A stretch of DNA of 54,282 nucleotides from positions 1 through 54,282 of the forward strand of contig JACQYB010000062.1 in assembly GCA_016208415.1 (NCBI GenBank), given 5' to 3'. The notes beneath the pieces are model-generated. The model was not told the DNA's origin. It saw only the letters and a list, made by a program, of their open reading frames with translations, and did not search any database. Origin of the DNA: Betaproteobacteria bacterium (GTDB lineage Bacteria > Pseudomonadota > Gammaproteobacteria > Burkholderiales > Rhodocyclaceae). Positions within the stretch are counted from its first letter, which is position 1. The number at the start of each line of letters is the position of its first letter. Of the stretch, positions 37,037 through 46,442 are shown piece by piece. The translations under genes were made by a program, and so were the position numbers.

Positions 37037-38134
37037 TCATTGACCGCGGCCGCCGTCGCCGGCCGTGTGGCGTTGTGGCAGCACCCCGCGCAGGATGGCG
37101 CAGGCGCGGCGGACCATCGTCTCCGTGGTCGGCCAACCCACGCAGGGGTCGGTCACCGAGCAGCCATACGTCAGCTTCGACAGATCGTCCGGAATGGGCT
37201 GGTTGCCGGCCACCAGATTGCTCTCCACCATGAGCCCGACGATGGACTGGTTGCCCTCGCGGATCTGATGCACACAGTCGGCCATCACCAGGGACTGGAG
37301 CTCGGGCTTCTTGTAGGAATTGGCGTGGGAGCAATCGACGACGATGTTCAGCGTCAGCCCGGCGACGGCCAGCGCCTCTTCGGCCAGGGAGATGCTCACC
37401 GTGTCATAGTTGGGCCGTCCGCCGCCGCCGCGCAGCACCAGGTGGCCGTAGGCATTGCCGCGGGTGCGGATGATGGCCGAGCGGCCCTGGCTGTTGATGC
37501 CCAGGAAGCTGTGCGGGTGGGAGGCCGAGAGTATGGCGTTGATGGCCACATCGAGCCCGCCTTCGGTGCCATTCTTGAAACCCACCGGGGTGGACAGGCC
37601 GCTGGAGATTTCGCGGTGGGTCTGGGATTCCGCGGTGCGCGCGCCGATGGCCGTCCACGCGATGAGATCGCCCAGGTACTGCGGGGCGATGGGGTCCAGG
37701 GCCTCGGTGGCGGCCGGCAGCCCGATGTGGGCCACATCGAGCAGGAAACGGCGCGCCCGCTCCATGCCTTCCTCGATGTGGAAGGAGTCATCCATGCGCG
37801 GGTCGTTGATGAAGCCCTTCCAGCCCACCGAGGTGCGCGGCTTCTCGAAATACACCCGCATCACCAGTACCAGCGTGTCCGCGACCTCGTCGGACAGCGC
37901 CTTGAGGCGACGGGCGTAGTCCAGCCCGGCCTGCGGATCGTGGATGGAGCAGGGCCCCAGCACGACGAACAGCCTGGGGTCGCGGCGATCGAGAATGTCG
38001 CGCAGAGTCTCGCGCCCGGCGAGCACCGTGTCCGCCGCTCGCTCGGTGAGGGGGACCCGGTACTTGATCTCGTCGGGCGAGGGCATGAGATCGAAGGACT
38101 CGATGTTGGCGTTCTCGATGGTGGCCGGAATCAT
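37037..38134 (-). CDS. 3-deoxy-7-phosphoheptulonate (DAHP) synthase, class I
   Basis: First step of aromatic amino-acid synthesis: phosphoenolpyruvate plus erythrose-4-phosphate. In 365 residues, LFVVLGPCSIHDP, YFEKPRTSVGWKG, GFKNGTEG and VVDCSHANSYKKPELQ are the class-I (AroFGH) signatures with metal and PEP ligands. The N-terminal extension that carries feedback control is present, but I cannot tell which amino acid inhibits it. The start at 38134 gives MIPATIENANIES, a typical N-terminus; no clear ribosome site is seen. Confidence 0.94.
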   Translation of the reverse strand: MIPATIENANIESFDLMPSPDEIKYRVPLTERAADTVLAGRETLRDILDRRDPRLFVVLGPCSIHDPQAGLDYARRLKALSDEVADTLVLVMRVYFEKPRTSVGWKGFINDPRMDDSFHIEEGMERARRFLLDVAHIGLPAATEALDPIAPQYLGDLIAWTAIGARTAESQTHREISSGLSTPVGFKNGTEGGLDVAINAILSASHPHSFLGINSQGRSAIIRTRGNAYGHLVLRGGGGRPNYDTVSISLAEEALAVAGLTLNIVVDCSHANSYKKPELQSLVMADCVHQIREGNQSIVGLMVESNLVAGNQPIPDDLSKLTYGCSVTDPCVGWPTTETMVRRACAILRGVLPQRHTAGDGGRGQ

Positions 38135-38165
38135 GTTGGTATCGCAGTGCAGCAAAGTATGAATT

Positions 38166-41100
38166 CTAAGCCAGCCGGCGCTGTTTGCCCGCCTCCGGCT
38201 TTGGTTTTCCGGCCGGTTCGCGCAGTCGCGCCAGCAACTCGCGCACCGCACCCACGCGTGCGCGCAGGTCATCGCTGGAGCGCTTGAGCATGAGCCGGTC
38301 GGCGCCGGCCAGGCGCAGATCCCGATCCTGCTGCACCAGTTCGATGATGCGCAGCGGGTCCACCGGTGGGTCGGGAAGGAAATGGAGCTGGATGGCGGCG
38401 TCGGTGGCGTCGATCTTGACGATGCCGAGCGTACGGGCGGCCAGCCGCAGGCGGTGGGTTTCCAGCAGCACCTGGGCCTGGTCGGGCAGCGGCCCGAAGC
38501 GATCCACCAGCTCTTCCTGCATCAGCCGCAGGGCGTCTTCGGTCTCGCAGTTGGCGAGGCGCTTGTAGAGCGTCAGGCGCTCGTGCACGTCGGCGCAGTA
38601 GTCGGAGGGCAGCAGCGCGGGAAGGTGAAGGTTGATCTCGGATGTCACGCCCAGGGGCTGGGAGAGGTCCGGCTCCTTGCCGTCGCGCAGCGCGTCGACG
38701 GCGCTTTTGAGCATTTCGGTGTACAGGCTGAAGCCCACCTCCTGGATTTCGCCACTCTGGGATTCGCCCAGCACCTCGCCGGCGCCGCGGATCTCCAGGT
38801 CGTGCATGGCGAGGTAGAAGCCGGACCCCAGCTCCTCCATCATCTGGATGGCTTCCAGGCGCTTCTTCGCCGATGCGGTGGGCTGGGCTTCGTCGTGGGT
38901 GAGCAGGTAGGCGTAGGCCTGGTGGTGGGAGCGTCCCACCCGACCGCGCAACTGGTGGAGCTGGGCCAGTCCGAACTTGTCGGCGCGGCTGATGATGATG
39001 GTGTTGGCGTGCGGGTTGTCGATGCCGGTCTCGATGATGGTGGTGCACAGCAGCAGGTTGGCGCGCTGCTGGGTGAACTCGCGCATCACCCGCTCCAGTT
39101 CGCGTTCCGGCATCTGGCCGTGGCCCACGACGATGCGTGCCTCGGGTAACAGGCGGGCGAGCTTTTCCCGCATGTTGTCAATCGTTTCCACTTCATTGTG
39201 AAGGTAGTACACCTGCCCGCCGCGCTTGAACTCCCGCAGCACGGCCTCGCGCACCACGCTCTCGGCCTGGCGTGTGACGAAGGTCTTGATGGCCAGGCGG
39301 CGTTGCGGGGCGGTGGCGATGACGGAGAAGTCGCGCAGACCTTCCAGGGCCAGGCCGAGGGTGCGGGGAATGGGGGTGGCGGTCAGGGTGAGCACGTCGA
39401 CTTCCGCCCGCAGCGTCTTCAGCGCCTCTTTCTGACGCACGCCGAAGCGATGTTCTTCATCAATTATTACAAGGCCAAGGCGCGCGAACTTCACGTCTTT
39501 CTGGAGGAGCCGGTGGGTGCCGATGACGATGTCGATGCGACCGTCCGCCAGTTCCTTCAGTGCCTGGGTCTGCTCCCTGGCGCTGCGGAAGCGGGACAAC
39601 TCGGCCAGACGCACCGGCCAGTCGGCGAAGCGGTCGGAAAAGGTCTGGAAGTGCTGCTCCGCCAGCAGGGTGGTGGGGGTGAGCACGGCCACCTGGCGTC
39701 CGTCCGCCACCGCGACGAAGGCTGCCCGCAGCGCAACTTCGGTCTTGCCGAAGCCTACGTCGCCGCACACCAGCCGGTCCATGGGGCGGCCGGACTGCAT
39801 GTCGGCCACCACCGCCGTGATGGTGGCGAGCTGGTCGCGGGTCTCCTCGAAGCCGAAGCCGTCGGCGAAAGCTTCGGCGTCGTGCTGGCGAACGCTGAAG
39901 GCATGTCCCGGACGGGCGGCCCGCCGGGCGTAGAGCGCCAGCAGTTCGACGGCGGTGTCACGGACCTGCTGCGCGGCGCGGCGCTTCGCCTTGTCCCACT
40001 GGCCGCTGCCGAGCTTGTGCAGCGCCACCGCGTCCGGCGGTCCGCCGCTGTAGCGGTTGATGAGGTGAAGCTGCGACACCGGGACGTACAGCTTGTCGGC
40101 GCCATCGTATTCGAGGTGGATGAACTCCGTCTCGCCTTCGCCCAGGTCCAGATGCACCAGCCCGAGGTAGCGGCCGATGCCGTGCTGGATGTGTACCACC
40201 GGGTCGCCCACCTTGAGCTCGGTGAGGTCCCGCAGCCAGCCTTCGACCGTCTGCTGGCGGGCTTCGGCGCGCCGCCCGCGGGGGCGCGCGGTGGCCGCAT
40301 AGAGTTCGTTCTCGGTGACGATGGCCAGATCTGCCGCCGGCAGCGCGAATCCGGCGGCCAGCGGTCCCACACCGAGCATGAAGCCCGGCCCGGCTGCCAG
40401 GAAGGCCGGGAAGTCGGCGCAGGGCACGGGCTGCAGGCCGTATTCCTGCAGGTACTCCAGAATGGTCTCGCGCCGACCCGGGGATTCGGCGAGCAGCAGC
40501 AGGCGCGACGGTCCGGCGGCGAGGTAGGCGCGAAGCCGCGCCAGGGGGTCGTCGGCACGCCGTTCGACGGCCACCTCGGGCAGGGGCAGCGCCTGTGCCT
40601 CACCCTGGGCGTGGAGCCGCACCTGGGGAAAGGGCTTGAGCGCGGCGTGGAACTCCTCCTCGTCCAGGAACAGCTCCGCGGGGGGCAGCAGCGGCCGGGT
40701 GCGGTCGCCGCCGAGCATCTGGTGACGGCTGCGGGCGTCGCGCCAGAATTCCTGGATGGCGGTGGGCACGTCGTGGTGCAGCGCCACCACCGCCGTCGCG
40801 GGCAGGTAGTCGAAGATGCGTGCGGTGTGGTCGAAGAACAGCGGCAGGTAGTATTCCACCCCGGGCGGCAGCGTGCCCTGGGTGATGTCCTTGTAGATCG
40901 GGCTGCGCGACGGGTCGCCCTCGAAGGTTTCGCGGAAGCGGCGGCGGAAGCGCGTGCTCCCCTGTTCGTCGATGGGGAACTCCCGCGCCGGCAGCAGGCG
41001 GATTTCGGGCACCGGATAGACGGTGCGCTGCGTGTCCACATCGAAGGTGCGGATGGTGTCCACCTCGTCGTCGAACAGCTCGATGCGCAACGGCAGGGCG

Positions 41101-41639
41101 GTGCCCATGGGGAAGAGGTCGATCAGTCCGCCACGTACGCTGTACTCGCCCGGCGAGACCACCTGGGTGACGTGCTGGTAGCCGGCCACCGTGAGTTGGG
41201 TGCGCAGCGCCTCGACATCGAGTCGCGCTCCCTGGCGCAGGAAAAAGGTGTAGGCCGCCAGGTATTCCACCGGAGCCAGGCGGTAGAGCGCCGTGCTGGC
41301 CGGCAACAGGGCGATGTCGCATGCGCCGTGGCTGATGCCGTGCAGGGTCGCCAGACGCTCGGACACCAGGTCGTGGTGCGGCGAGAAGCTGTCGTAGGGC
41401 AGCGTTTCCCAGTCCGGGAGAAGCAGCACCCGCAGGCCCGGAGCGAACCAGGAAAGCTCGTCGGCGAGGCGTTGGGCGTCCAGGGGATTGGCGGTCACCA
41501 CGGCCAGCATCTGTCCCCGGCCGGCCCAGCGGGCCAGCATCAGCGCGTCGGAGGAACCGGCGCCGGCGGCGACATCCAGGCGCGATCCGGGGCGCGGCAG
41601 TGCCGTAGGCAGGGGCAAGGAACTCAAGGGGCAGGACAT
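38166..41639 (-). CDS. mfd: Transcription-repair coupling factor
   Basis: ATP-driven translocase that removes RNA polymerase stalled at DNA damage and recruits UvrA. The length of 1157 is normal. An N-terminal UvrB-like region binds UvrA, then comes the RNAP-interaction region (DPVVHIQHGIGRYLGLVHL), the helicase core with Walker A GDVGFGKTEVALRAAF, the DEEH box in IDEEHRFGVRQKE and TATPIPRTLGLAL, and the TRCF C-terminal domain. I set the start at 41639; the open frame extends upstream without family sequence. It lies 31 bp downstream (in gene order) of nothing else and ends close to the DAHP synthase start. Confidence 0.97.
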   Translation of the reverse strand: MSCPLSSLPLPTALPRPGSRLDVAAGAGSSDALMLARWAGRGQMLAVVTANPLDAQRLADELSWFAPGLRVLLLPDWETLPYDSFSPHHDLVSERLATLHGISHGACDIALLPASTALYRLAPVEYLAAYTFFLRQGARLDVEALRTQLTVAGYQHVTQVVSPGEYSVRGGLIDLFPMGTALPLRIELFDDEVDTIRTFDVDTQRTVYPVPEIRLLPAREFPIDEQGSTRFRRRFRETFEGDPSRSPIYKDITQGTLPPGVEYYLPLFFDHTARIFDYLPATAVVALHHDVPTAIQEFWRDARSRHQMLGGDRTRPLLPPAELFLDEEEFHAALKPFPQVRLHAQGEAQALPLPEVAVERRADDPLARLRAYLAAGPSRLLLLAESPGRRETILEYLQEYGLQPVPCADFPAFLAAGPGFMLGVGPLAAGFALPAADLAIVTENELYAATARPRGRRAEARQQTVEGWLRDLTELKVGDPVVHIQHGIGRYLGLVHLDLGEGETEFIHLEYDGADKLYVPVSQLHLINRYSGGPPDAVALHKLGSGQWDKAKRRAAQQVRDTAVELLALYARRAARPGHAFSVRQHDAEAFADGFGFEETRDQLATITAVVADMQSGRPMDRLVCGDVGFGKTEVALRAAFVAVADGRQVAVLTPTTLLAEQHFQTFSDRFADWPVRLAELSRFRSAREQTQALKELADGRIDIVIGTHRLLQKDVKFARLGLVIIDEEHRFGVRQKEALKTLRAEVDVLTLTATPIPRTLGLALEGLRDFSVIATAPQRRLAIKTFVTRQAESVVREAVLREFKRGGQVYYLHNEVETIDNMREKLARLLPEARIVVGHGQMPERELERVMREFTQQRANLLLCTTIIETGIDNPHANTIIISRADKFGLAQLHQLRGRVGRSHHQAYAYLLTHDEAQPTASAKKRLEAIQMMEELGSGFYLAMHDLEIRGAGEVLGESQSGEIQEVGFSLYTEMLKSAVDALRDGKEPDLSQPLGVTSEINLHLPALLPSDYCADVHERLTLYKRLANCETEDALRLMQEELVDRFGPLPDQAQVLLETHRLRLAARTLGIVKIDATDAAIQLHFLPDPPVDPLRIIELVQQDRDLRLAGADRLMLKRSSDDLRARVGAVRELLARLREPAGKPKPEAGKQRRLA

Positions 41640-41684
41640 CCGATGCGCCGCGGGCGCGGCCACGTACCGCAGGGGAAAAGGCGC

Positions 41685-41690
41685 ATTATA
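41685..41690 (-). promoter_or_regulatory. mfd: -10 element of the probable mfd promoter
   Basis: A perfect TATAAT on the minus strand, 45 bp before the mfd ATG. I could not find a good -35 at the right spacing. Confidence 0.4.
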
Positions 41691-41769
41691 GTGGATGGGT
41701 GCAGGTACCCGTGGCTCCGGCCCGGCCCTGTACCGGGATGGTCCGGTCCGGATTGCCGGGGAGGAAAAG

Positions 41770-42408
41770 ATGATCTTCAGAGATCGCATGCACGCAGCCG
41801 GCCTGCTCGCCAAGGCACTGTCCGGCTATCGCGGGCGCAAGCCGCTGGTGCTGGCGGTGCCGCGCGGGGGGGTGCCGATGGCCAGGGCCATCGCCGAGGA
41901 CTTGGAGGGGGATTTTGACGTGGTGCTGGTGCGCAAGCTGGGGGCGCCGGGCAATCCCGAGTTCGCCATCGGCGCGGTGGACGAGAGCGGCTGGACCTAC
42001 GTCTCTCCGGACGCCGCCTGGGTGGGAGCCGGCGAGGAATACATCGAGCGCGCCCGGCGGCAGCAGCTTGAAGTCATCCGCCTGCGCCGGGCGCAGTATT
42101 CCCCGCTTCGTGCGGCCCGGGATCCGCGCGGGCGGGTGGTCATCGTCGTCGATGACGGGCTGGCCACGGGCGCCACCATGATCGCCGCGCTGCATTCCCT
42201 GCGTGCGCGGGAACCGGCGCGGCTGGTGTGCGCGGTGCCGGTGGCGCCGCCGGAAACGGTGGAACACGTGAGGCGGTTGTGCGACGAGATGGTCTGCCTC
42301 CATGCGCCAGAGGATTTTCGTGGCGTCGGGCAGTTCTACGCCGACTTCGGACAGGTGGAGGACGACGAGGTGGTGCGGCTGCTGCGCGAGGGTGAGGCAG
42401 CGGGCTGA
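41770..42408 (+). CDS. Phosphoribosyltransferase
   Basis: Type-I PRTase of 212 residues. VVIVVDDGLATGAT is the PRPP-binding loop (two acidic residues and the ATGAT turn), and AVPRGGVPMARAIA the PPi loop. The N-terminal MIFRDRMHAAGLLAKAL and IGAVDESG are typical of the unnamed PRTase family that often accompanies, or is fused to, dienelactone-hydrolase-like proteins. The start is set by a strong GGGGAGGAAAAG ribosome site. Its nucleobase substrate is unknown. It converges with the hydrolase gene at 42479. Confidence 0.9.
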   Translation: MIFRDRMHAAGLLAKALSGYRGRKPLVLAVPRGGVPMARAIAEDLEGDFDVVLVRKLGAPGNPEFAIGAVDESGWTYVSPDAAWVGAGEEYIERARRQQLEVIRLRRAQYSPLRAARDPRGRVVIVVDDGLATGATMIAALHSLRAREPARLVCAVPVAPPETVEHVRRLCDEMVCLHAPEDFRGVGQFYADFGQVEDDEVVRLLREGEAAG

Positions 42409-42478
42409 GCCATCGAGGGCCATATCGGCCCATGGAGGCACGGACCTCGCCGGCAGGTGGAAACGCGGACCTTGCCGC

Positions 42479-43180
42479 TCAGCGTCCCCCCGGCGGTGCA
42501 GCCTCCACGCTGTTGCCGTAACGCTGGTCGTAGCCTGCGGTGGAGAAGTGGCGCGCAAACCACCCGTGGGCGATTTGTGCGGCCGCCAGGAGCGTGCCGA
42601 CCTCTTCCAGCAGACCCCCGGCGTGCGCAACGACATGCAGCGCCTTGTCTCCCGGGAGCAGTTCGAAGGCCGCCCGATTCAGTTCCAGCAGCAGTTCGTC
42701 GCGCGCTCCGACGATGAACAGCGCTGGGCAGGCGATGCGGCGCAGCGCACGTCCCCCGGCAAGATCGACCCGCCCGGCGCGGCTGACGATGGCCGCTATG
42801 AGGCCGTCGAGCTGCGCGGCGGCATACAGGACCGCGGCCGCCCCGGCGCCGTCGCCGAACAGACCGATGTGCAGCGCACGCAGCCGAGGCGCATGCCGCG
42901 CCCAATGGGCCGCCGCCATCAGCCGCTCGCCCAGCGGTCGGACGTCTCGCAGCGTCTCGTAGCGGATCGGGTTTTCGCTGCGGACGAAATCGAAGATCAG
43001 CGCAGCGATGCCGTGTCCGGACAGAAACTCGGCCGCGAGATTCACGCATGGCCTGCGCCACTTGCCGTCGCCGCCGTCGGCCAGGATCACCAAGCCGCCC
43101 GCGAACGGGGGCAGCCGCAGCGTTCCCGGGAGCGAGACCGCTCCGGCGGGAATCATCACCTGCTGTTGGCCACTGGTCAT
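42479..43180 (-). CDS. Alpha/beta hydrolase-fold protein, probably catalytically inactive
   Basis: This 233-residue protein belongs to the dienelactone-hydrolase-like group that occurs with PRTases. The fold is recognisable: GTLRLPPFAGGLVILADGGD, AALIFDF, HIGLFGDGAGAAAVLYAAA, IVSRAGRVDLAGG, LFIVGARDELLLELN, ending with a helix. The elbow where family members have GASTG reads GDGAG (109-113), so the nucleophile Ser is Gly111; the region of the catalytic His (usually ...ATHLFEE) reads AGGLLEE, with Gly189. Only the Asp161 position is kept. Start 43180 has GGAG 9 nt upstream; ATG 43186 is the alternative. Confidence 0.75.
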   Translation of the reverse strand: MTSGQQQVMIPAGAVSLPGTLRLPPFAGGLVILADGGDGKWRRPCVNLAAEFLSGHGIAALIFDFVRSENPIRYETLRDVRPLGERLMAAAHWARHAPRLRALHIGLFGDGAGAAAVLYAAAQLDGLIAAIVSRAGRVDLAGGRALRRIACPALFIVGARDELLLELNRAAFELLPGDKALHVVAHAGGLLEEVGTLLAAAQIAHGWFARHFSTAGYDQRYGNSVEAAPPGGR

Positions 43181-43435
43181 GCCCATGTGCTCCGGCTCCG
43201 TTGGCGACCCGCGCCGAAGTCGCGGGGCCTCAATCCAATATAGCAGCGGGCCCTCAGCCGGGTCGGGAAGCGACGGCAGCGCCAGGCCCGTCTCACAATG
43301 CCATGCAGTGGCGGGCGCGGCGGTGATTGATCTGCGGCAAACCGCGCCGGCGAGGTGGGCGCATAGAATGACTTCCGCGGGGCGTCGCGGTGACGCGAGC
43401 CTGACATCCGCACCACCGCAGGACTGGGGAGCAGC

Positions 43436-44146
43436 ATGGCGGAGAGACCGGTTTTCGTCGCACGGCGGATCGGCAAGTCCTACCGCGTGGGCGAAGTGGA
43501 GGTGCATGCCCTGCGGGGGGTGGACCTGGAGATCCATGAGGGCGAGTTCGTCGTCCTGCTCGGCCCTTCGGGTAGCGGCAAGTCCACCCTGCTCAACATC
43601 CTTGGCGGGCTCGACCTGCCCTCCAGCGGGGAAGCCTGGTGGCGCGACCACGATCTCGCCCGCGCCGACGAAGCGGCCTTGACGGCCTACCGGCGCGAGC
43701 ACGTGGGCTTCGTGTTCCAGTTCTTCAACCTCATTCCCAGCCTCACGGTGCGGGAGAACGTGGTGCTGGTGACCGAGATCGCCACCGACCCCATGCCCGC
43801 CGAGGAGGCGCTGGCGCGGGTGGGGCTGGCCCATCGCCTGGACCATTTCCCCGGTCAGATCTCCGGCGGCGAGCAGCAGCGGGTGGCCATCGCCCGCGCC
43901 ATCGTCAAGCGCCCCGACGTGCTGCTGTGCGACGAACCCACCGGCTCGCTGGACTACGAGACTGGCGTCGTGGTGCTGGAGGCAATCGAGCGCATCAACC
44001 GCGAACTGGGCACCACCACGGTGGTGATTACGCACAACGTGGCCATCGCCGGCATGGCCGACCGGGTGCTGCATCTGGCTGACGGGCGCATCCAGAGCGA
44101 GGAGCGCAACGCCCGGCGTTGCGCTCCCGGGGAACTGCGCTGGTGA
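43436..44146 (+). CDS. ABC transporter ATP-binding protein (MacB/LolD-like)
   Basis: ATPase of an exporter of the MacB/LolD class. The 236 residues have Walker [10 protein letters not shown], the Q-loop at [18 protein letters not shown], the signature [14 protein letters not shown] and Walker [13 protein letters not shown]. Its gene is followed by an FtsX-like permease (broken here) and a periplasmic adaptor, the order expected for a three-part efflux or lipid-export system. It is divergent from the hydrolase gene. Confidence 0.93.
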   Translation: MAERPVFVARRIGKSYRVGEVEVHALRGVDLEIHEGEFVVLLGPSGSGKSTLLNILGGLDLPSSGEAWWRDHDLARADEAALTAYRREHVGFVFQFFNLIPSLTVRENVVLVTEIATDPMPAEEALARVGLAHRLDHFPGQISGGEQQRVAIARAIVKRPDVLLCDEPTGSLDYETGVVVLEAIERINRELGTTTVVITHNVAIAGMADRVLHLADGRIQSEERNARRCAPGELRW

Positions 44147-44148
44147 GG

Positions 44149-46436
44149 ATGCTCGACCTCAAGCTGTGGCGCGACCTGGCCCGCATGCGCGGCCAGGCGC
44201 TCACCATCGCGCTCGTGGTGGCCGGAGGTGTGGCGGCCTTCATCGCCGCCATGAGCACCCACGACTCCCTGGTACGGGCACAGCAGCGCTACTACGTCGA
44301 GGCGCGCTTTGGCCACGTGTTCGCCTCGCTGAAGCGCGCGCCGCTGGCGTTGCGCGATCGCATCCTGGCCCTGCCGGGCGTGGCCGATGCCGATGCGCGG
44401 CTGGCGGGCGCCGCGCTGCTGGACATGCCGCAGGTGCCCGAGCCCGTGCGTGCGCAGCTCATCGGCCTGGAGCGTGCGCAGCAGGCGACCATCAACCGGC
44501 TGCAGTTGCGGCGCGGACGCTGGATCGACCCGGCCAGCGGGCACGAGGTGCTGGTGAGCGAGGGCTTTGCCCGCGCCAATCGCCTCGAGCCCGGGGATCG
44601 CCTCCAGGCCCTGGTCAACGGCCGGCGCGAGACGCTGCAGGTCGTCGGCGTGGCGCTGTCGCCGGAGTTCATCTTCGCCATGCCGGCGGGGGAGGCCATG
44701 GTGGACGACCGGCGCTTCGGGGTGATCTGGATGGCACGCCGCACGCTGGAGGCGGCCCTCGACATGGAGGGCGCCTTCAACGACGTGGTGCTGACCCTGT
44801 CGCGCGATGCCGTCGAGGCCGAAGTGATCCACCGGATGGACCGCCTCCTGGCGCCGTGGGGCGGGCGTGGCGCCCATGGACGTGACGAGCAGCTCTCCCA
44901 CCGCTTCCTGAGCCAGGAAATCCGTCAGCAGAGGGTGACGGCGACGGTGATGCCGGCCATCTTCCTTGGCGTGGCGGCCTTCCTGCTGAATGTGGTGCTG
45001 GGGCGGCTGGTGGCGGCGCAGCGCAGCCAGATCGCGGTGCTCAAGGCGGTGGGCTACGGCGACCTGGCGGTGGGCCTGCACTACCTCAAGCTTGCCGCGC
45101 TCATCGTGGTGGCGGGCGGGCTGCTCGGGGTGGCGCTGGGCGCCTGGATGGGGCAGGCCATGGCGGATCTGTACGCCGATTTCTTCCGCTTTCCGCAACT
45201 GGAATTCCGGGTTGCGCCGTGGCTGGTGGCCGTGGCGGCGGGGGTGGCCCTGGTCGCCGGAGTTCTTGGGGCCGGCGCCACGGTGCGCCGCATGATGCGA
45301 CTGCCGCCTGCAGAAGGCATGCGCCCGGCGGCACCTCCCGCCTACCGGGCGCTTCGCGGCAGTGCGGCGGGGGTGTTGCGGCGGTTGTCGCCGCGCACCC
45401 GCATGATCGGGCGCAACGTCGTGCGCCAGCCGCTGCGCGCCGCCATGACGGTGCTGGGCGTGAGTTCGCGCTGGTGCAGCGGGGCGATGTGGAGGTGGGT
45501 TTCACCGATCCCGTGGGGCCGCGGGCACTTCACGCTCTGGCACGGCTGCCGGGCGTGGAACAGGTGGATGGCAGCCGCGCCGTGCCGGTACGGCTGCGCT
45601 CGGGCCATCGCAGCTACAGGACGGGGGTTCTTGGCCTGCCGTCCGGCGGGGAACTGCGGCGGCTGCTGGATGGCGAGTCGCGGGAGATCGCGCCGCCGCA
45701 GGAGGGGTTGCTGCTGACGGATCACATCGGCCGGGAGCTGCGCGTGCGGCCCGGCGATCGCGTGGAAATGGAGGTGCTGGAAGGCGCGCGCGCACACCGC
45801 GCGGTGCGTGTGGCGGCGCTCGTGGCCGACCCCATGGGCGCCGCGGGGTACATGGAGCTGGCGGCGCTGAATCGGCTCATGGGCGAGGGCGAGTCGTATT
45901 CCGCGGCTTCCCTGCGGCTGGCGCGGGCCGACGACGCGGCGCTGCACGCACGCCTCAAGGCTATGCCGAAAGTGGCCTCGGTGGCGGTGAAGAGGACGGC
46001 CCTGCGCAACTTCGAGGAAACCAATGCGCGCTACCTGCTGGTGTTCACCGGCATCCTCACCGCATTTGCCGTGGTGATCGCCATCGGCGTGGTGTATAAC
46101 GCGGCGCGTATCGCCCTGGCGGAGCGCGCCTGGGAACTGGCCAGCCTGCGGGTGATGGGTTTCACGCGTCGCGAGGTTTCGGGCATCCTGCTGGGCGAGC
46201 TGGCGCTGGAAATGGTCGTGGCGATTCCGTTGGGCTGGCTCATCGGCTACGGCCTGGCGGTGGGCTCCACGGGGCTGGTGGATACCGACCTGTTCCGCAT
46301 TCCGGCGGTGGTGTGGCCGCGCACCTATGCCTACGCCGCCCTGGCGGTGGCGGCGGCCGGGGTGGCCAGCGCCCTGATCGTGCGGCGCAAGGTGGATGGG
46401 CTGGATCTGGTGGCGGTCTTGAAGACTCGGGAGTGA
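44149..46436 (+). pseudogene. FtsX-like ABC permease, interrupted by an internal out-of-frame deletion
   Basis: Two overlapping open frames carry one permease. The first (44149 to its stop at 45717) gives the N-terminal transmembrane/periplasmic part and the middle helices, ending with RNVVRQPLRAAMTVLGV. The true C-terminal part, in another frame, resumes at about 45462 with EFALVQRGDVEVGFTDP and runs to 46436 with the last helices (YLLVFTGILTAFAVVIAIG). Homologues carry one membrane helix and a linker of about 25-30 residues between TVLG and the FALVQR-like segment. That stretch is missing and the frame changes at about 45460-45465. A real mutation or an assembly error would look the same. 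GTG 44143 is another possible start. Confidence 0.75.
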
Positions 46437-46442
46437 GGAGGC

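Noticed and set aside
39198-41918. Open frame of 906 codons on the plus strand across mfd
   Set aside because: It is the antisense of the intact Mfd helicase domains; composition is Gly/Gln/Arg-rich and no domain is visible.
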